Shown here piece after piece: positions 1-6,638 of a stretch of 10,154 bases of DNA. Origin of the DNA: Bacteroidota bacterium (GTDB taxonomy: Bacteria; Bacteroidota; Bacteroidia; Bacteroidales; Paludibacteraceae); assembly GCA_021804525.1 (NCBI GenBank), contig JAJZHJ010000020.1:1-10154 (forward strand), written 5' to 3'. Made by a program: the position numbers and the translations under genes. Each line of letters starts with the position of its first letter. Positions within the stretch are counted from its first letter, which is position 1. The notes beneath the pieces are model-generated. The model was not told the origin of the DNA, ran no database searches, and was given only the letters and a program-made list of their open reading frames with translations.

Positions 1-132
1 CCTCCGAGGATCCTCCGACTATCGTCCGACCTTCCTCCCACTTTCAGGCGTGGCACCTTCGATGATCCTCCGTGATACCTTCAGTGTTCCTTCGGTAATC
101 CTTCGATGTTCCTTCAGTGTTCCTTCGGTCAT
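1..132. repeat. Degenerate 11-bp tandem repeat array, open at left edge
   Basis: Twelve consecutive units of exactly 11 bp can be laid out without any insertion or deletion. Examples are CCTCCGAGGAT (1-11), CCTCCGACTAT (12-22), CCTTCGATGAT (56-66), CCTTCAGTGTT (78-88 and 111-121) and CCTTCGGTAAT (89-99). The right half follows CCTTCRRTGWT approximately; the left four units are closer to CCTCCGACNTT, and unit 45-55 is strongly diverged. A higher-order 33-bp period is visible: 78-99 and 111-132 match at 21 of 22 positions. The array may begin outside the window. On the minus strand each unit ends in GAAGG or GGAGG, so that strand is purine-rich. The periodicity is seen directly; the function is unknown. 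Confidence 0.85.
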
Positions 133-371
133 ACACGATACTTACGCCGGTATCAAATCAACCATTTGCTTAACTCTAATTAACACAGCACACCCGCCAT
201 TCTTTCAGTATAGAAGGTCAATAGTGGCTTCTTGTTTCCATAACATGTCCATACCAAGTCCACATTTCAAAGACATTGATTCGACGCATGCCCTGTTGAT
301 AAACTTTAACTACGCTATGCCACTATCAATAGGGAACATCTTGACGCGGCATATAAAAGATACATGATTCC

Positions 372-384
372 CGCTTCCGAAGCG
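372..384. repeat. Short palindrome, possible protein-binding site
   Basis: CGCTTC (372-377) and GAAGCG (379-384) are perfect inverted repeats separated by one base. A one-base gap cannot form a stable hairpin loop, so a dimeric DNA-binding protein site is more plausible than an RNA structure. It lies about 60 bases upstream of the candidate -33 element of the next gene. It could also be chance. Confidence 0.3.
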
Positions 385-402
385 ACCGTTCAGCGAAAAG
401 AA

Positions 403-417
403 GTGGCAATATGCCAC
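403..417. repeat. Short palindrome upstream of promoter
   Basis: GTGGCA (403-408) and TGCCAC (412-417) are perfect inverted repeats around the spacer ATA. The site is 25 bases upstream of the candidate -33 element at 442-445. The symmetry suits an operator or activator site; no known regulator motif is recognised. Confidence 0.35.
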
Positions 418-441
418 ATTATCGCCTGCACTACCGCAATA

Positions 442-476
442 TTTGCAAATGTCAATGAAATTATTTTGTATCTTTG
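442..476 (+). promoter_or_regulatory. Candidate Bacteroidota-type promoter for the DUF2723 gene
   Basis: TATCTTTG at 469-476 matches the Bacteroidota -7 consensus TAnnTTTG exactly. TTTG at 442-445 can serve as the -33 element with a 23-base spacer, at the long end of what is accepted for this phylum. Transcription would start at roughly 481-485 and leave an AT-rich leader of about 40 bases before the ATG at 525. That leader has no Shine-Dalgarno sequence, which is common in this phylum. The -7 box is seen in the sequence; its use is inferred. Confidence 0.6.
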
Positions 477-524
477 CCATCGTAAAAAATATAATCACAC
501 ATTGATAAGCCTAAATTATCTCTT

Positions 525-3500
525 ATGAAGCGTTTTAAACGTATAAATGTCCTTTTGGGATGGATGGTATTTGTCATTGCTGCGGTGGTCTATCTACTTA
601 CGATGGAACCCACGGTTAGCTTTTGGGACTGTCCGGAGTTTATTACCACGGCGTTTAAGTTAGAAATCGGACACCCGCCAGGATACCCGTTTTTCTCGTT
701 AGTAGGCCATTTCTTCTCGCTTTTTGCTTCCGATCCGTCGCATGTAAGCACTTGGGTGAATCGCATTTCCGTTCTGAATAGTGCAGGAGCTGTTCTCTTT
801 TTGTTTTGGACAATTACAATTTTAGCACGCACCGTTTTAGTGAAATCGGAAGATGACTTGACCGTCGGCAAAATGTTGACAATTTGGGGTGCCGGATTGG
901 TAGGTGCTTTAGCATTTGCCTTCACCGATTCTTTCTGGTTTTCAGCCACCGAAACAGACGTCTTCAGCTTTGCGGCACTCTCTACAGCCTTTAGTTTCTG
1001 GGCCATGTTACGATGGTCGGAAGTGGCCGATGAACCGCATTCCGATCGTTGGCTGCTGCTCATTGCCTACGCAATCGGCATTTCGATTGGGGTACACTTA
1101 CTCAGCTTATTGACAATCCCTGCATTGGTCATGATTTTTTATTTTCGGAAACATCAAAACTCCAGAAAAAGTGCCTTCGTAGCCTTTGCAGTGGCAATTG
1201 CCATTTTAGCGGCTGTTTTTTATGGAATCATTCCCAGCCTTTTCTGGCTGTCGAGCTTTGTGGAGCTTCTCTTTGTCAATACATTAGGGATGCCTTTCAA
1301 CAGCGGGGTGATTGCCTATGCCATCATTGTGGCTATAGTATTTGGGTGGGCAATTTACGCAACACAGAAAGGGAAAAACGAAAAGATGGCGCGCTTTGCG
1401 TTTATTCTTGCTATTGCACTTTCAGGTGCTCCTTTTCTGGGAAAAAGCGTTTGGGTAGCCGCAGTGATTCTCTTCGCTTTGGTCTATTTCTTGCTGATTA
1501 AAAAAGTGCACGTCACTCGTCGCTTATTGAACCTCATCGTGTTGGGAGTTGCTATGATATTGATTGGCTATTCTCAATTTGCTATTGTACTCATTCGTTC
1601 TTCGGCACAACCTCCTATGGATGAGAATGGCCCAAGCGATGTTTTCTCTTTGATGAGTTATTTGAGCCGAGAGCAATATGGCGATGTCCATCCTCTGTTG
1701 TATGGCCCTATGTACACGGCTGATTACAAATGGCAACCAAGCGGTAATGGTATGTGTTCGCCGGTTCAAAAAGAAGGTAGTGCAATATGGAGTAAAAAAC
1801 CGAAAGCACATCCGGGCGATAAAGATGCATATATTATCACCGGATACAAAGAAACTCCGGTTTACGATCCAGTCTTCAACATGCTGTTCCCTCGCATGTA
1901 CAGTGACCAACCGAATCATGTTCAGGCATACACGTCGTGGGTGGGACAGCCCTCCGAAACAGTCGATTACTCTCCCTGTGGCCAAAGTGCACAGGGCAAG
2001 ATGCCCTCTTTTGCACAAAACCTGAAGTTCTTTTTTGGCTATCAGCTTAACTTCATGTATTTCCGCTATTTCATGTGGAATTTCAGTGGCAGGCAAAACG
2101 ATAAGCAGTCATACGGTGAAGTAGATCGGGGTAATTGGATTACAGGGTTTAATTTTATCGATAACCTATTGGTAGGAAATCAAAGCACGTTGCCTTCGGA
2201 TATGAAGGACAACAAGGGACGACATACCTATTTCATGCTGCCACTCCTCATGGGTATCATTGGACTCCTTTTCTTACTGATGTATGCCGGAACAAAGGGA
2301 AAACAGACCTTTTGGATTGTCTTTACACTTTTCTTTTTGACAGGAATCGCCATCATTGTTTACCTGAATCAAACGCCTTTGCAGCCTCGTGAACGCGATT
2401 ATTCCTATACAGGCTCGTTCTACGCGTTTTCAATCTTTATCGGGTTTGGTGTATTGGCTATCGCTCAGTATCTGCGAAAAACATTCTCGCGTCCGGTGAG
2501 TGCAATCATTGCTACCGTGATCGGGTTAACGGTGCCTGCCATTTTGATATCACAAAACTGGGCAAGCAATGACCGTTCTGATCGCTACACAGCTCGCGAT
2601 TTTGGTGCTAATTATCTTAACTCGCTGGCTCCGAATGCGATTATCTTCACCAATGGAGATAACGATACATTCCCGTTGTGGTATAGCATCGAAGTGGAAG
2701 GCCTTCGACCGGATGTACGCGTTTGTAACCTGAGCTATTTACAGACTGACTGGTACATTGCCCAAATGAAACGTCCTGCCTACACATCGGCACCGCTGCC
2801 AATCTCGTGGACTCCTGCGCAATATGCGGAAGGAAATCATGATGTGGCTTACGTGGCCGATCCTAAGGACAGTACAAAAGTCGATCTCTCATTAGCCTTG
2901 CAATTTGTACTCAGCACGAATCCTCAGACAAAAGATCCGATGGGACATGATATTTTCCCGACATCGAATCTGGTGATGAAGGTCAATAAAGATCAGGTGC
3001 TTAAAACGGGAACCGTCGATCCTAAGTTAGCAGATCAAATTGTTCCTGTCATGAACATAAAGTTGCGACGTCAGGTCACAAAAGCCGATATGATGATTCT
3101 CGATATGTTGCAAACAAATCAATGGAAGCGTCCTATGTATTTTGCCAACACGGTGGGAAATGATATGTATTTGGGCCTTAGCAACTATTTCCAACAAGAA
3201 GGGATTGCCCAGCGCATTGTTCCTATATACAAAGAAGGTGGCACTGTGAACACAAAAGCGATGTATGACAACATGATGCACAAGTTCCGCTGGGGTAACA
3301 TTCAGGATCCTCACGTATATTTGGACGAAAACATCTTGCGCATGTGCACCACGTTCCGTATGCAATTTGTGACATTGGCCGAAGGCCTGATCTCTGAAAA
3401 CAAACGAGATTCAGCTTTGCAGGTATTGAATTATTCCATGAAGGTAATTCCATCAAAAACGGTACCTAACGACTATTGCGCAACATTCCTTGCCGGCGCA

Positions 3501-3755
3501 TATTATGAACTGGGTAAAATGGATCAGGGAGATGCTATCATGAATGATGTTGCAAAGAACTGTTCGTCGAATTTAGAATGGTATGCCGGCTTAAATCAAA
3601 CACAGATGAACAGCGTAACAGATCAAATTTCGACTAACCTAGCCTCATTGCGTAACGTTTTGTACTACGCTCATCAGTATAACCGCAAAGCATTGATGGA
3701 TAAGTATTATCCTAAATTTGAGCAGTTTGCTAACTTATTTCATGTTCAATCCTAA
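525..3755 (+). CDS. DUF2723/TMEM260-like integral membrane protein, putative protein O-mannosyltransferase
   Basis: This 1076-aa polytopic membrane protein starts with a transmembrane helix at about 10-27, followed by an acidic GT-C-like loop with SFWDCPEF (32-39, D35 the likely catalytic acid) and HPPGYPFF (50-57). Further hydrophobic helices lie at about 84-102, 118-136, 176-204, 216-238, 262-279, 289-325 and 334-357. A hydrophilic loop spans about 358-567. Four more helices lie at about 568-586, 595-613, 629-648 and 657-675. A soluble C-terminal domain of some 400 residues begins near 676 with TNGDNDTFPLWY (709-720) and ends in a helical, TPR-like stretch (about 950-1015). The family (Pfam DUF2723) includes human TMEM260, a protein O-mannosyltransferase, so transfer of a sugar from a lipid carrier to exported proteins is plausible. 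The substrate and sugar here are inferred, not shown. The ATG at 525 fits because it immediately precedes the first membrane helix. It is probably transcribed from the promoter at 442-476. Confidence 0.85.
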   Translation: MKRFKRINVLLGWMVFVIAAVVYLLTMEPTVSFWDCPEFITTAFKLEIGHPPGYPFFSLVGHFFSLFASDPSHVSTWVNRISVLNSAGAVLFLFWTITILARTVLVKSEDDLTVGKMLTIWGAGLVGALAFAFTDSFWFSATETDVFSFAALSTAFSFWAMLRWSEVADEPHSDRWLLLIAYAIGISIGVHLLSLLTIPALVMIFYFRKHQNSRKSAFVAFAVAIAILAAVFYGIIPSLFWLSSFVELLFVNTLGMPFNSGVIAYAIIVAIVFGWAIYATQKGKNEKMARFAFILAIALSGAPFLGKSVWVAAVILFALVYFLLIKKVHVTRRLLNLIVLGVAMILIGYSQFAIVLIRSSAQPPMDENGPSDVFSLMSYLSREQYGDVHPLLYGPMYTADYKWQPSGNGMCSPVQKEGSAIWSKKPKAHPGDKDAYIITGYKETPVYDPVFNMLFPRMYSDQPNHVQAYTSWVGQPSETVDYSPCGQSAQGKMPSFAQNLKFFFGYQLNFMYFRYFMWNFSGRQNDKQSYGEVDRGNWITGFNFIDNLLVGNQSTLPSDMKDNKGRHTYFMLPLLMGIIGLLFLLMYAGTKGKQTFWIVFTLFFLTGIAIIVYLNQTPLQPRERDYSYTGSFYAFSIFIGFGVLAIAQYLRKTFSRPVSAIIATVIGLTVPAILISQNWASNDRSDRYTARDFGANYLNSLAPNAIIFTNGDNDTFPLWYSIEVEGLRPDVRVCNLSYLQTDWYIAQMKRPAYTSAPLPISWTPAQYAEGNHDVAYVADPKDSTKVDLSLALQFVLSTNPQTKDPMGHDIFPTSNLVMKVNKDQVLKTGTVDPKLADQIVPVMNIKLRRQVTKADMMILDMLQTNQWKRPMYFANTVGNDMYLGLSNYFQQEGIAQRIVPIYKEGGTVNTKAMYDNMMHKFRWGNIQDPHVYLDENILRMCTTFRMQFVTLAEGLISENKRDSALQVLNYSMKVIPSKTVPNDYCATFLAGAYYELGKMDQGDAIMNDVAKNCSSNLEWYAGLNQTQMNSVTDQISTNLASLRNVLYYAHQYNRKALMDKYYPKFEQFANLFHVQS
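3693..3720 (+). promoter_or_regulatory. Possible internal promoter for the deacetylase
   Basis: Inside the last codons of the DUF2723 gene, TTG (3693-3695), 17 bases and then TAAATTTG (3713-3720) match the Bacteroidota pattern TTG-N17-23-TAnnTTTG. A start near 3726 would put the hairpin at 3762-3789 in the leader of the deacetylase mRNA. Because the match lies in coding sequence it may be coincidental. Confidence 0.3.
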
Positions 3756-3761
3756 AAAGGA

Positions 3762-3801
3762 AAGTTGTCGGCAGTGATGCCGGCAACTTCTTTTATTTTT
3801 T
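3762..3801 (+). terminator. Terminator-like hairpin abutting the deacetylase start codon
   Basis: AAGTTGTCGGC (3762-3772) pairs with GCCGGCAACTT (3779-3789) over 11 bp, with one G-U wobble and a 6-base loop. A T-rich run (3791-3801, interrupted by a single A) follows after one C. This is the classical intrinsic terminator form, 6 bases after the DUF2723 stop codon. It is unusual because the T tract ends directly at the ATG at 3802 and leaves no room for a separate promoter or Shine-Dalgarno sequence. Partial read-through or attenuation of the downstream pair of genes is therefore possible. Confidence 0.75.
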
Positions 3802-4410
3802 ATGTTCATTGAACGTCCGTTGTTTTTCTTGCCGTGGCTATTCCCTTTTGCTTGGTGGCGAAAGAAGGCAAGTCAAAAGGTAGTGTATTTGACCTTTGAT
3901 GATGGGCCTATTCCCGAAGTGACACCTGATGTGTTAGCTATTTTAGATCAGTTTGGTGTAAAAGCCACTTTTTTTTGTGTCGGTGATAACGTAAGAAAGC
4001 ACCCTGAATTATTTCAGGAAGTAATTGAAAAAGGACATCATGTGGGTAATCATACATTCAATCACATCAAAGGCTTTTCTTGGAATGTAAGAGATTATTT
4101 AGCGAACGTTGCTGAAGCGTCTTTGCTCATTGATTCCAGATTGGTACGACCGCCGCATGGACAATTGACTCCGGCGCTCTATAAAGCATTGAGCAAACAG
4201 TATCAGGTGGTAATGTGGGATTTGATTACACGGGATTATAATCGGGATTTTACTCCCGAACGCATTTTGAGAAATGTGCAGAAGTATGTGCGCAATGGAT
4301 CGATTGTTGTTTTTCATGATTCGTTGAAGGCAAAACGAAATGTATTGAAGGCTTTGCCCGAAACAATCCGGTTTCTGCAACAACAAGGATATCAATTTAA
4401 AAAACTGTAG
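3802..4410 (+). CDS. Polysaccharide deacetylase family protein (NodB homology domain)
   Basis: This 202-aa protein is almost entirely a NodB/carbohydrate esterase family 4 domain, a metal-dependent hydrolase fold that removes N- or O-acetyl groups from glycans such as peptidoglycan or chitin-like polymers. All five signature motifs are visible: TFDDGP (31-36, D33 catalytic base and D34 metal ligand), HTFNH (84-88, the two metal-binding histidines), RPPHG (116-120), WDLITRDYN (139-147) and IVVFHD (168-173, H172). The first 20 residues are hydrophobic and aromatic (LFFLPWLFPFAWW, 7-19) but do not form a clean signal peptide, so membrane association or cytoplasmic location is unresolved. The ATG at 3802 is preferred because an N-terminus of this MFIE...P type fits Bacteroidales homologues as I recall them. 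The next gene starts 3 bases after its stop. The actual substrate is unknown. Confidence 0.9.
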   Translation: MFIERPLFFLPWLFPFAWWRKKASQKVVYLTFDDGPIPEVTPDVLAILDQFGVKATFFCVGDNVRKHPELFQEVIEKGHHVGNHTFNHIKGFSWNVRDYLANVAEASLLIDSRLVRPPHGQLTPALYKALSKQYQVVMWDLITRDYNRDFTPERILRNVQKYVRNGSIVVFHDSLKAKRNVLKALPETIRFLQQQGYQFKKL

Positions 4411-4413
4411 ATT

Positions 4414-5019
4414 ATGCGACGAATTGCATCCTTTCTTTCAATTTTTTTCAGCCCTTTGTTCGTTCCAACATATGGTCTCTTGCTATTTTTTACAACAGCA
4501 AGGTTTCAAGCGGTGCCTTTCTTACCAAAACTGATTGTAGGAATTATTGTGTTTGTCTGCACTGCTTTGTTGCCAGCTTTGATTCTTTTCTTTTTCATGA
4601 AAGCAGGAAAAGTGAGCTCAATCAATTTAGAGAAACGACAAGAACGGACACTTCCCTACCTTTTTTCGTTTGTCTTGTATCTTTTCTGCGCTTTTTACCT
4701 ATGGAAGGTCAACATGCCTTTGTGGTTTGTGATGATGGTTGTCGGCAGTGCTGTGGGTGTTGTCACGCTAATGTTGATTAATCTGACATGGAAAATGAGT
4801 GCACACCTTTCGGCAATGGGTGGGTTATTCGGAGGTATTTTTGTAGTATCGATTCACTATATATTAAATCCTGTAGCGCTTATTGTTGCTACTCTTTTTA
4901 TTGCTGCCGCAGTGGCTGCTTCCCGTCTTATTCTCGGTGTTCACACACCTCTACAAACCTTTGCCGGTTTTGTTAATGGATTTGTACTTGTGCTGCTGTT
5001 TGGTTTGTTGTTTGGCTAA
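4414..5019 (+). CDS. PAP2-like integral membrane protein with degenerate phosphatase motifs
   Basis: This 201-aa, strongly hydrophobic protein has about six membrane segments (roughly 8-26, 39-62, 82-98, 102-123, 134-170 and 184-200). Its second half resembles the type-2 phosphatidic acid phosphatase superfamily: KMSAHLS (127-133) sits where PSGH is expected, and SRLILGVHTPLQ (170-181) resembles the SRx5HxxxD motif with Q181 in place of the aspartate. EKRQERTLP (73-81) may be a weak remnant of KxxxxxxRP. PAP2 enzymes dephosphorylate lipid phosphates such as undecaprenyl pyrophosphate. The motif changes make catalytic activity here uncertain, but H131, S170, R171 and H177 are retained. The gene follows the deacetylase by 3 bases and has no close Shine-Dalgarno sequence, which suggests co-transcription and translational coupling. 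Family assignment is moderate; function is inferred. Confidence 0.65.
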   Translation: MRRIASFLSIFFSPLFVPTYGLLLFFTTARFQAVPFLPKLIVGIIVFVCTALLPALILFFFMKAGKVSSINLEKRQERTLPYLFSFVLYLFCAFYLWKVNMPLWFVMMVVGSAVGVVTLMLINLTWKMSAHLSAMGGLFGGIFVVSIHYILNPVALIVATLFIAAAVAASRLILGVHTPLQTFAGFVNGFVLVLLFGLLFG

Positions 5020-5053
5020 ACTGTTTCCTACATAAAGCTGCCAAAATGGGTTA
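5020..5053. other. Short convergent intergenic gap
   Basis: These 34 bases separate the stop of the plus-strand PAP2-like gene from the stop of minus-strand rsmE. There is no strong hairpin with a T tract in either direction. TTTGGC (5011-5016) and GCCAAA (5040-5045) are inverted, but 23 bases apart and only 6 bp long. Termination of both converging transcripts is therefore not explained by an obvious intrinsic terminator. The minus-strand gene ends in two consecutive TAA codons. Confidence 0.5.
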
Positions 5054-5749
5054 TTATCGCTGAAGTTGCATGGTGTGACAAGCTACAATACCGGCTGTTT
5101 CAGTGCGTAATCGATTATTTCCCAAAGAAACAGGTAAAAATCCATGTTGAAGCGCTTCGGCAATCTCTTCGTGCGTGAAATCTCCTTCTGGTCCTATAAG
5201 AACAATGGCATTACTGTCCGGTTTGTACACGTTTTGGAGCAGTGTGCGTTCTTCTTCATAACAATGAGCTATAAAACGTTGCTTTTCTGTTACTTGCTTT
5301 AATAATTCGTGCAATGACAAAGATGTATTGAGTATTGGTAAATAGGCACGTTGCGATTGTTTCATGGCAGCAATAGCTATTTTTTCAAGTCGTTCTGCGG
5401 AGATACTTTTCCGTTCGGATAAGTGGCAAAAAACAGGCGTGATGATGTCGATTCCTATTTCGGTGGCTTTTTCGACAAACCATTCCATGCGGTCTTTGTT
5501 TTTTGTCGGCGCAATGGCAATGTGTGTCAACCTGGATTCATTGCGCGTCACATGCACTTTCTCAACAATCTTGACAAACGTCTGTTTGTGATTGGCGTGA
5601 ACGATACTGGCTACAAAACGGGTACCTTTACCATCGGATATAGAAATGAACGTTCCGTCAGTCAATCGTAATACTTTGGTGCAGTGAAGTGATTCTTCCT
5701 CCGGTAGAAATGGAGCTTGTTCAATGTCCGGTGCGTAAAACTGGTGCAT
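5054..5749 (-). CDS. rsmE: 16S rRNA (uracil(1498)-N(3))-methyltransferase RsmE
   Basis: RsmE methylates N3 of U1498 in the 16S rRNA of the 30S subunit, using S-adenosylmethionine. With the ATG at 5749 the protein is 231 aa, normal for the family. An N-terminal PUA-like RNA-binding part (MHQFYAPD at the start, HCTKVLRL at 22-29) is followed by a SPOUT methyltransferase domain. Visible signatures are APTKNKDRMEWFVEKATEIG (80-99), GPEGDFT (186-192) and SLGNNRLRTETA (208-219), the last forming the knotted cofactor-binding loop. The frame stays open upstream to another ATG at 5827, adding 26 residues and overlapping hisF by 17 bases. I prefer the shorter start because family members usually begin just before the F-Y/F-x-P motif. 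It lies 61 bases downstream of hisF and is probably in the same transcript. Confidence 0.93.
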   Translation of the reverse strand: MHQFYAPDIEQAPFLPEEESLHCTKVLRLTDGTFISISDGKGTRFVASIVHANHKQTFVKIVEKVHVTRNESRLTHIAIAPTKNKDRMEWFVEKATEIGIDIITPVFCHLSERKSISAERLEKIAIAAMKQSQRAYLPILNTSLSLHELLKQVTEKQRFIAHCYEEERTLLQNVYKPDSNAIVLIGPEGDFTHEEIAEALQHGFLPVSLGNNRLRTETAGIVACHTMQLQR

Positions 5750-5810
5750 GTGGAATTCGTGAATCTCTTTATTTGTGAGAAATGGATCGTATATTTCTTT
5801 GGTGATCAGT

Positions 5811-6569
5811 CTATCGTCTAACTTCAATACCTTTTTCGTGCAAGAATTGCTTCAAAGCAGGAAGTTCTATTTCTCCATAATGAAAAATGCCGGCTGCTAA
5901 AGCGGCATCTGCTTTCCCTGCATTAAACACATCCACAAAATGTTCCATATTTCCGGCGCCACCACTGGCAATCACAGGAACATTCACACTTTCTGATACC
6001 TGTCTCGTAAGTTCTATTGCAAAACCATTTTTGGTGCCGTCATGATCCATTGAGGTCAGTAGAATTTCGCCTGCTCCTAACTCAACGGCCTGTTTTACCC
6101 AGTCAAAAGTATGAATAGCAGTTGGAATTCTACCTCCATTGAGAAATACGATCCATTCGCCGTCAACAAACTTGGTATCAACAGCTAGCACAACACACTG
6201 AGAACCGAACTGATGTGCCAACTCACTAATCAATTGTGGATTGCGAACAGCCGCTGAATTGATCGAAATTTTGTCAGCGCCCGCTTGAAGTAACGTAGAA
6301 ACATCTTCCACACTCGAAATTCCTCCGCCTACTGTAAACGGAATATTGATGTGGTGAGCAATGCGTGTGACGAGTTCAGAAAGGGTTTTCCGTTTCTCGT
6401 GCGTAGCGGTGATGTCTAAAAAAACCAATTCGTCGGCACCCATTTGTGCGTAACGACTTCCCAATTCAACAGGATCGCCCACAGTACGAATATTTAAGAA
6501 GTTGATCCCTTTCACTGTTTGTCCATCTTTGATGTCTAAACAAGGAATGATACGTTTAGTTAGCGGCAT
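5811..6569 (-). CDS. hisF: Imidazole glycerol phosphate synthase cyclase subunit HisF
   Basis: HisF is the TIM-barrel synthase half of the HisF-HisH enzyme. It uses ammonia delivered from HisH glutaminase to convert PRFAR to imidazole glycerol phosphate and AICAR, linking histidine and purine synthesis in the cytoplasm. From the ATG at 6569 the protein is 252 aa, the usual length. [12 protein letters not shown] (5-16) carries catalytic D12, AVDTK (129-133) carries catalytic D131, and the phosphate-binding loops are GGGISS (81-86) and ASGGAG (201-206). An in-frame upstream start at 6647 would add 26 residues without family resemblance and run into the terminator structure, so it is rejected. 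No hisH, hisA or other his gene lies beside it in the window; its neighbours are a dksA-like gene and rsmE. Confidence 0.96.
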   Translation of the reverse strand: MPLTKRIIPCLDIKDGQTVKGINFLNIRTVGDPVELGSRYAQMGADELVFLDITATHEKRKTLSELVTRIAHHINIPFTVGGGISSVEDVSTLLQAGADKISINSAAVRNPQLISELAHQFGSQCVVLAVDTKFVDGEWIVFLNGGRIPTAIHTFDWVKQAVELGAGEILLTSMDHDGTKNGFAIELTRQVSESVNVPVIASGGAGNMEHFVDVFNAGKADAALAAGIFHYGEIELPALKQFLHEKGIEVRR

Positions 6570-6638
6570 AAGTGTTGTGTTCTGATTTCTTGTTAAGTTG
6601 CCATTGCAGCAAACTATTGCTTCTAATAATTTTACTAT

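Larger units (their letters stand above)
133..441. other. Intergenic region without a convincing gene
   Basis: This stretch between the repeat array and the promoter of the DUF2723 gene contains no open reading frame with recognisable protein features. A 105-codon plus-strand frame (50-367) starts inside the tandem repeat and reads through with low-complexity, non-homologous-looking sequence; a 62-codon minus frame (310-498) overlaps the promoter. No tRNA-like T-loop or cloverleaf and no insertion-sequence ends were seen. Two short perfect palindromes lie at 372-384 and 403-417. A small RNA cannot be excluded by eye. Confidence 0.6.

Noticed and set aside
1..132. CRISPR array
   Set aside because: Units are 11 bp and contiguous, without spacers of unique sequence, and no cas gene is present.
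50..367. 105-codon plus-strand frame beginning in the tandem repeat
   Set aside because: Its first third is translated repeat (SVPSVI-type units) and the rest has no recognisable domain. No promoter or ribosome binding site is seen, so I treat it as a chance frame.
310..498. 62-codon minus-strand frame upstream of the DUF2723 gene
   Set aside because: It overlaps the candidate promoter and both palindromes and shows no domain; most likely chance.
590..1063. 157-codon minus-strand frame inside the DUF2723 gene
   Set aside because: It is fully antisense to a clearly coding membrane protein with family motifs, and its own composition is serine-, lysine- and asparagine-rich without a domain. 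It is a shadow frame, as are the others inside this gene.
6610..6625. Possible minus-strand -7 box for hisF (TAGTTTG)
   Set aside because: It has only one base between TA and TTTG instead of two, and no clear -33 element at a suitable distance.
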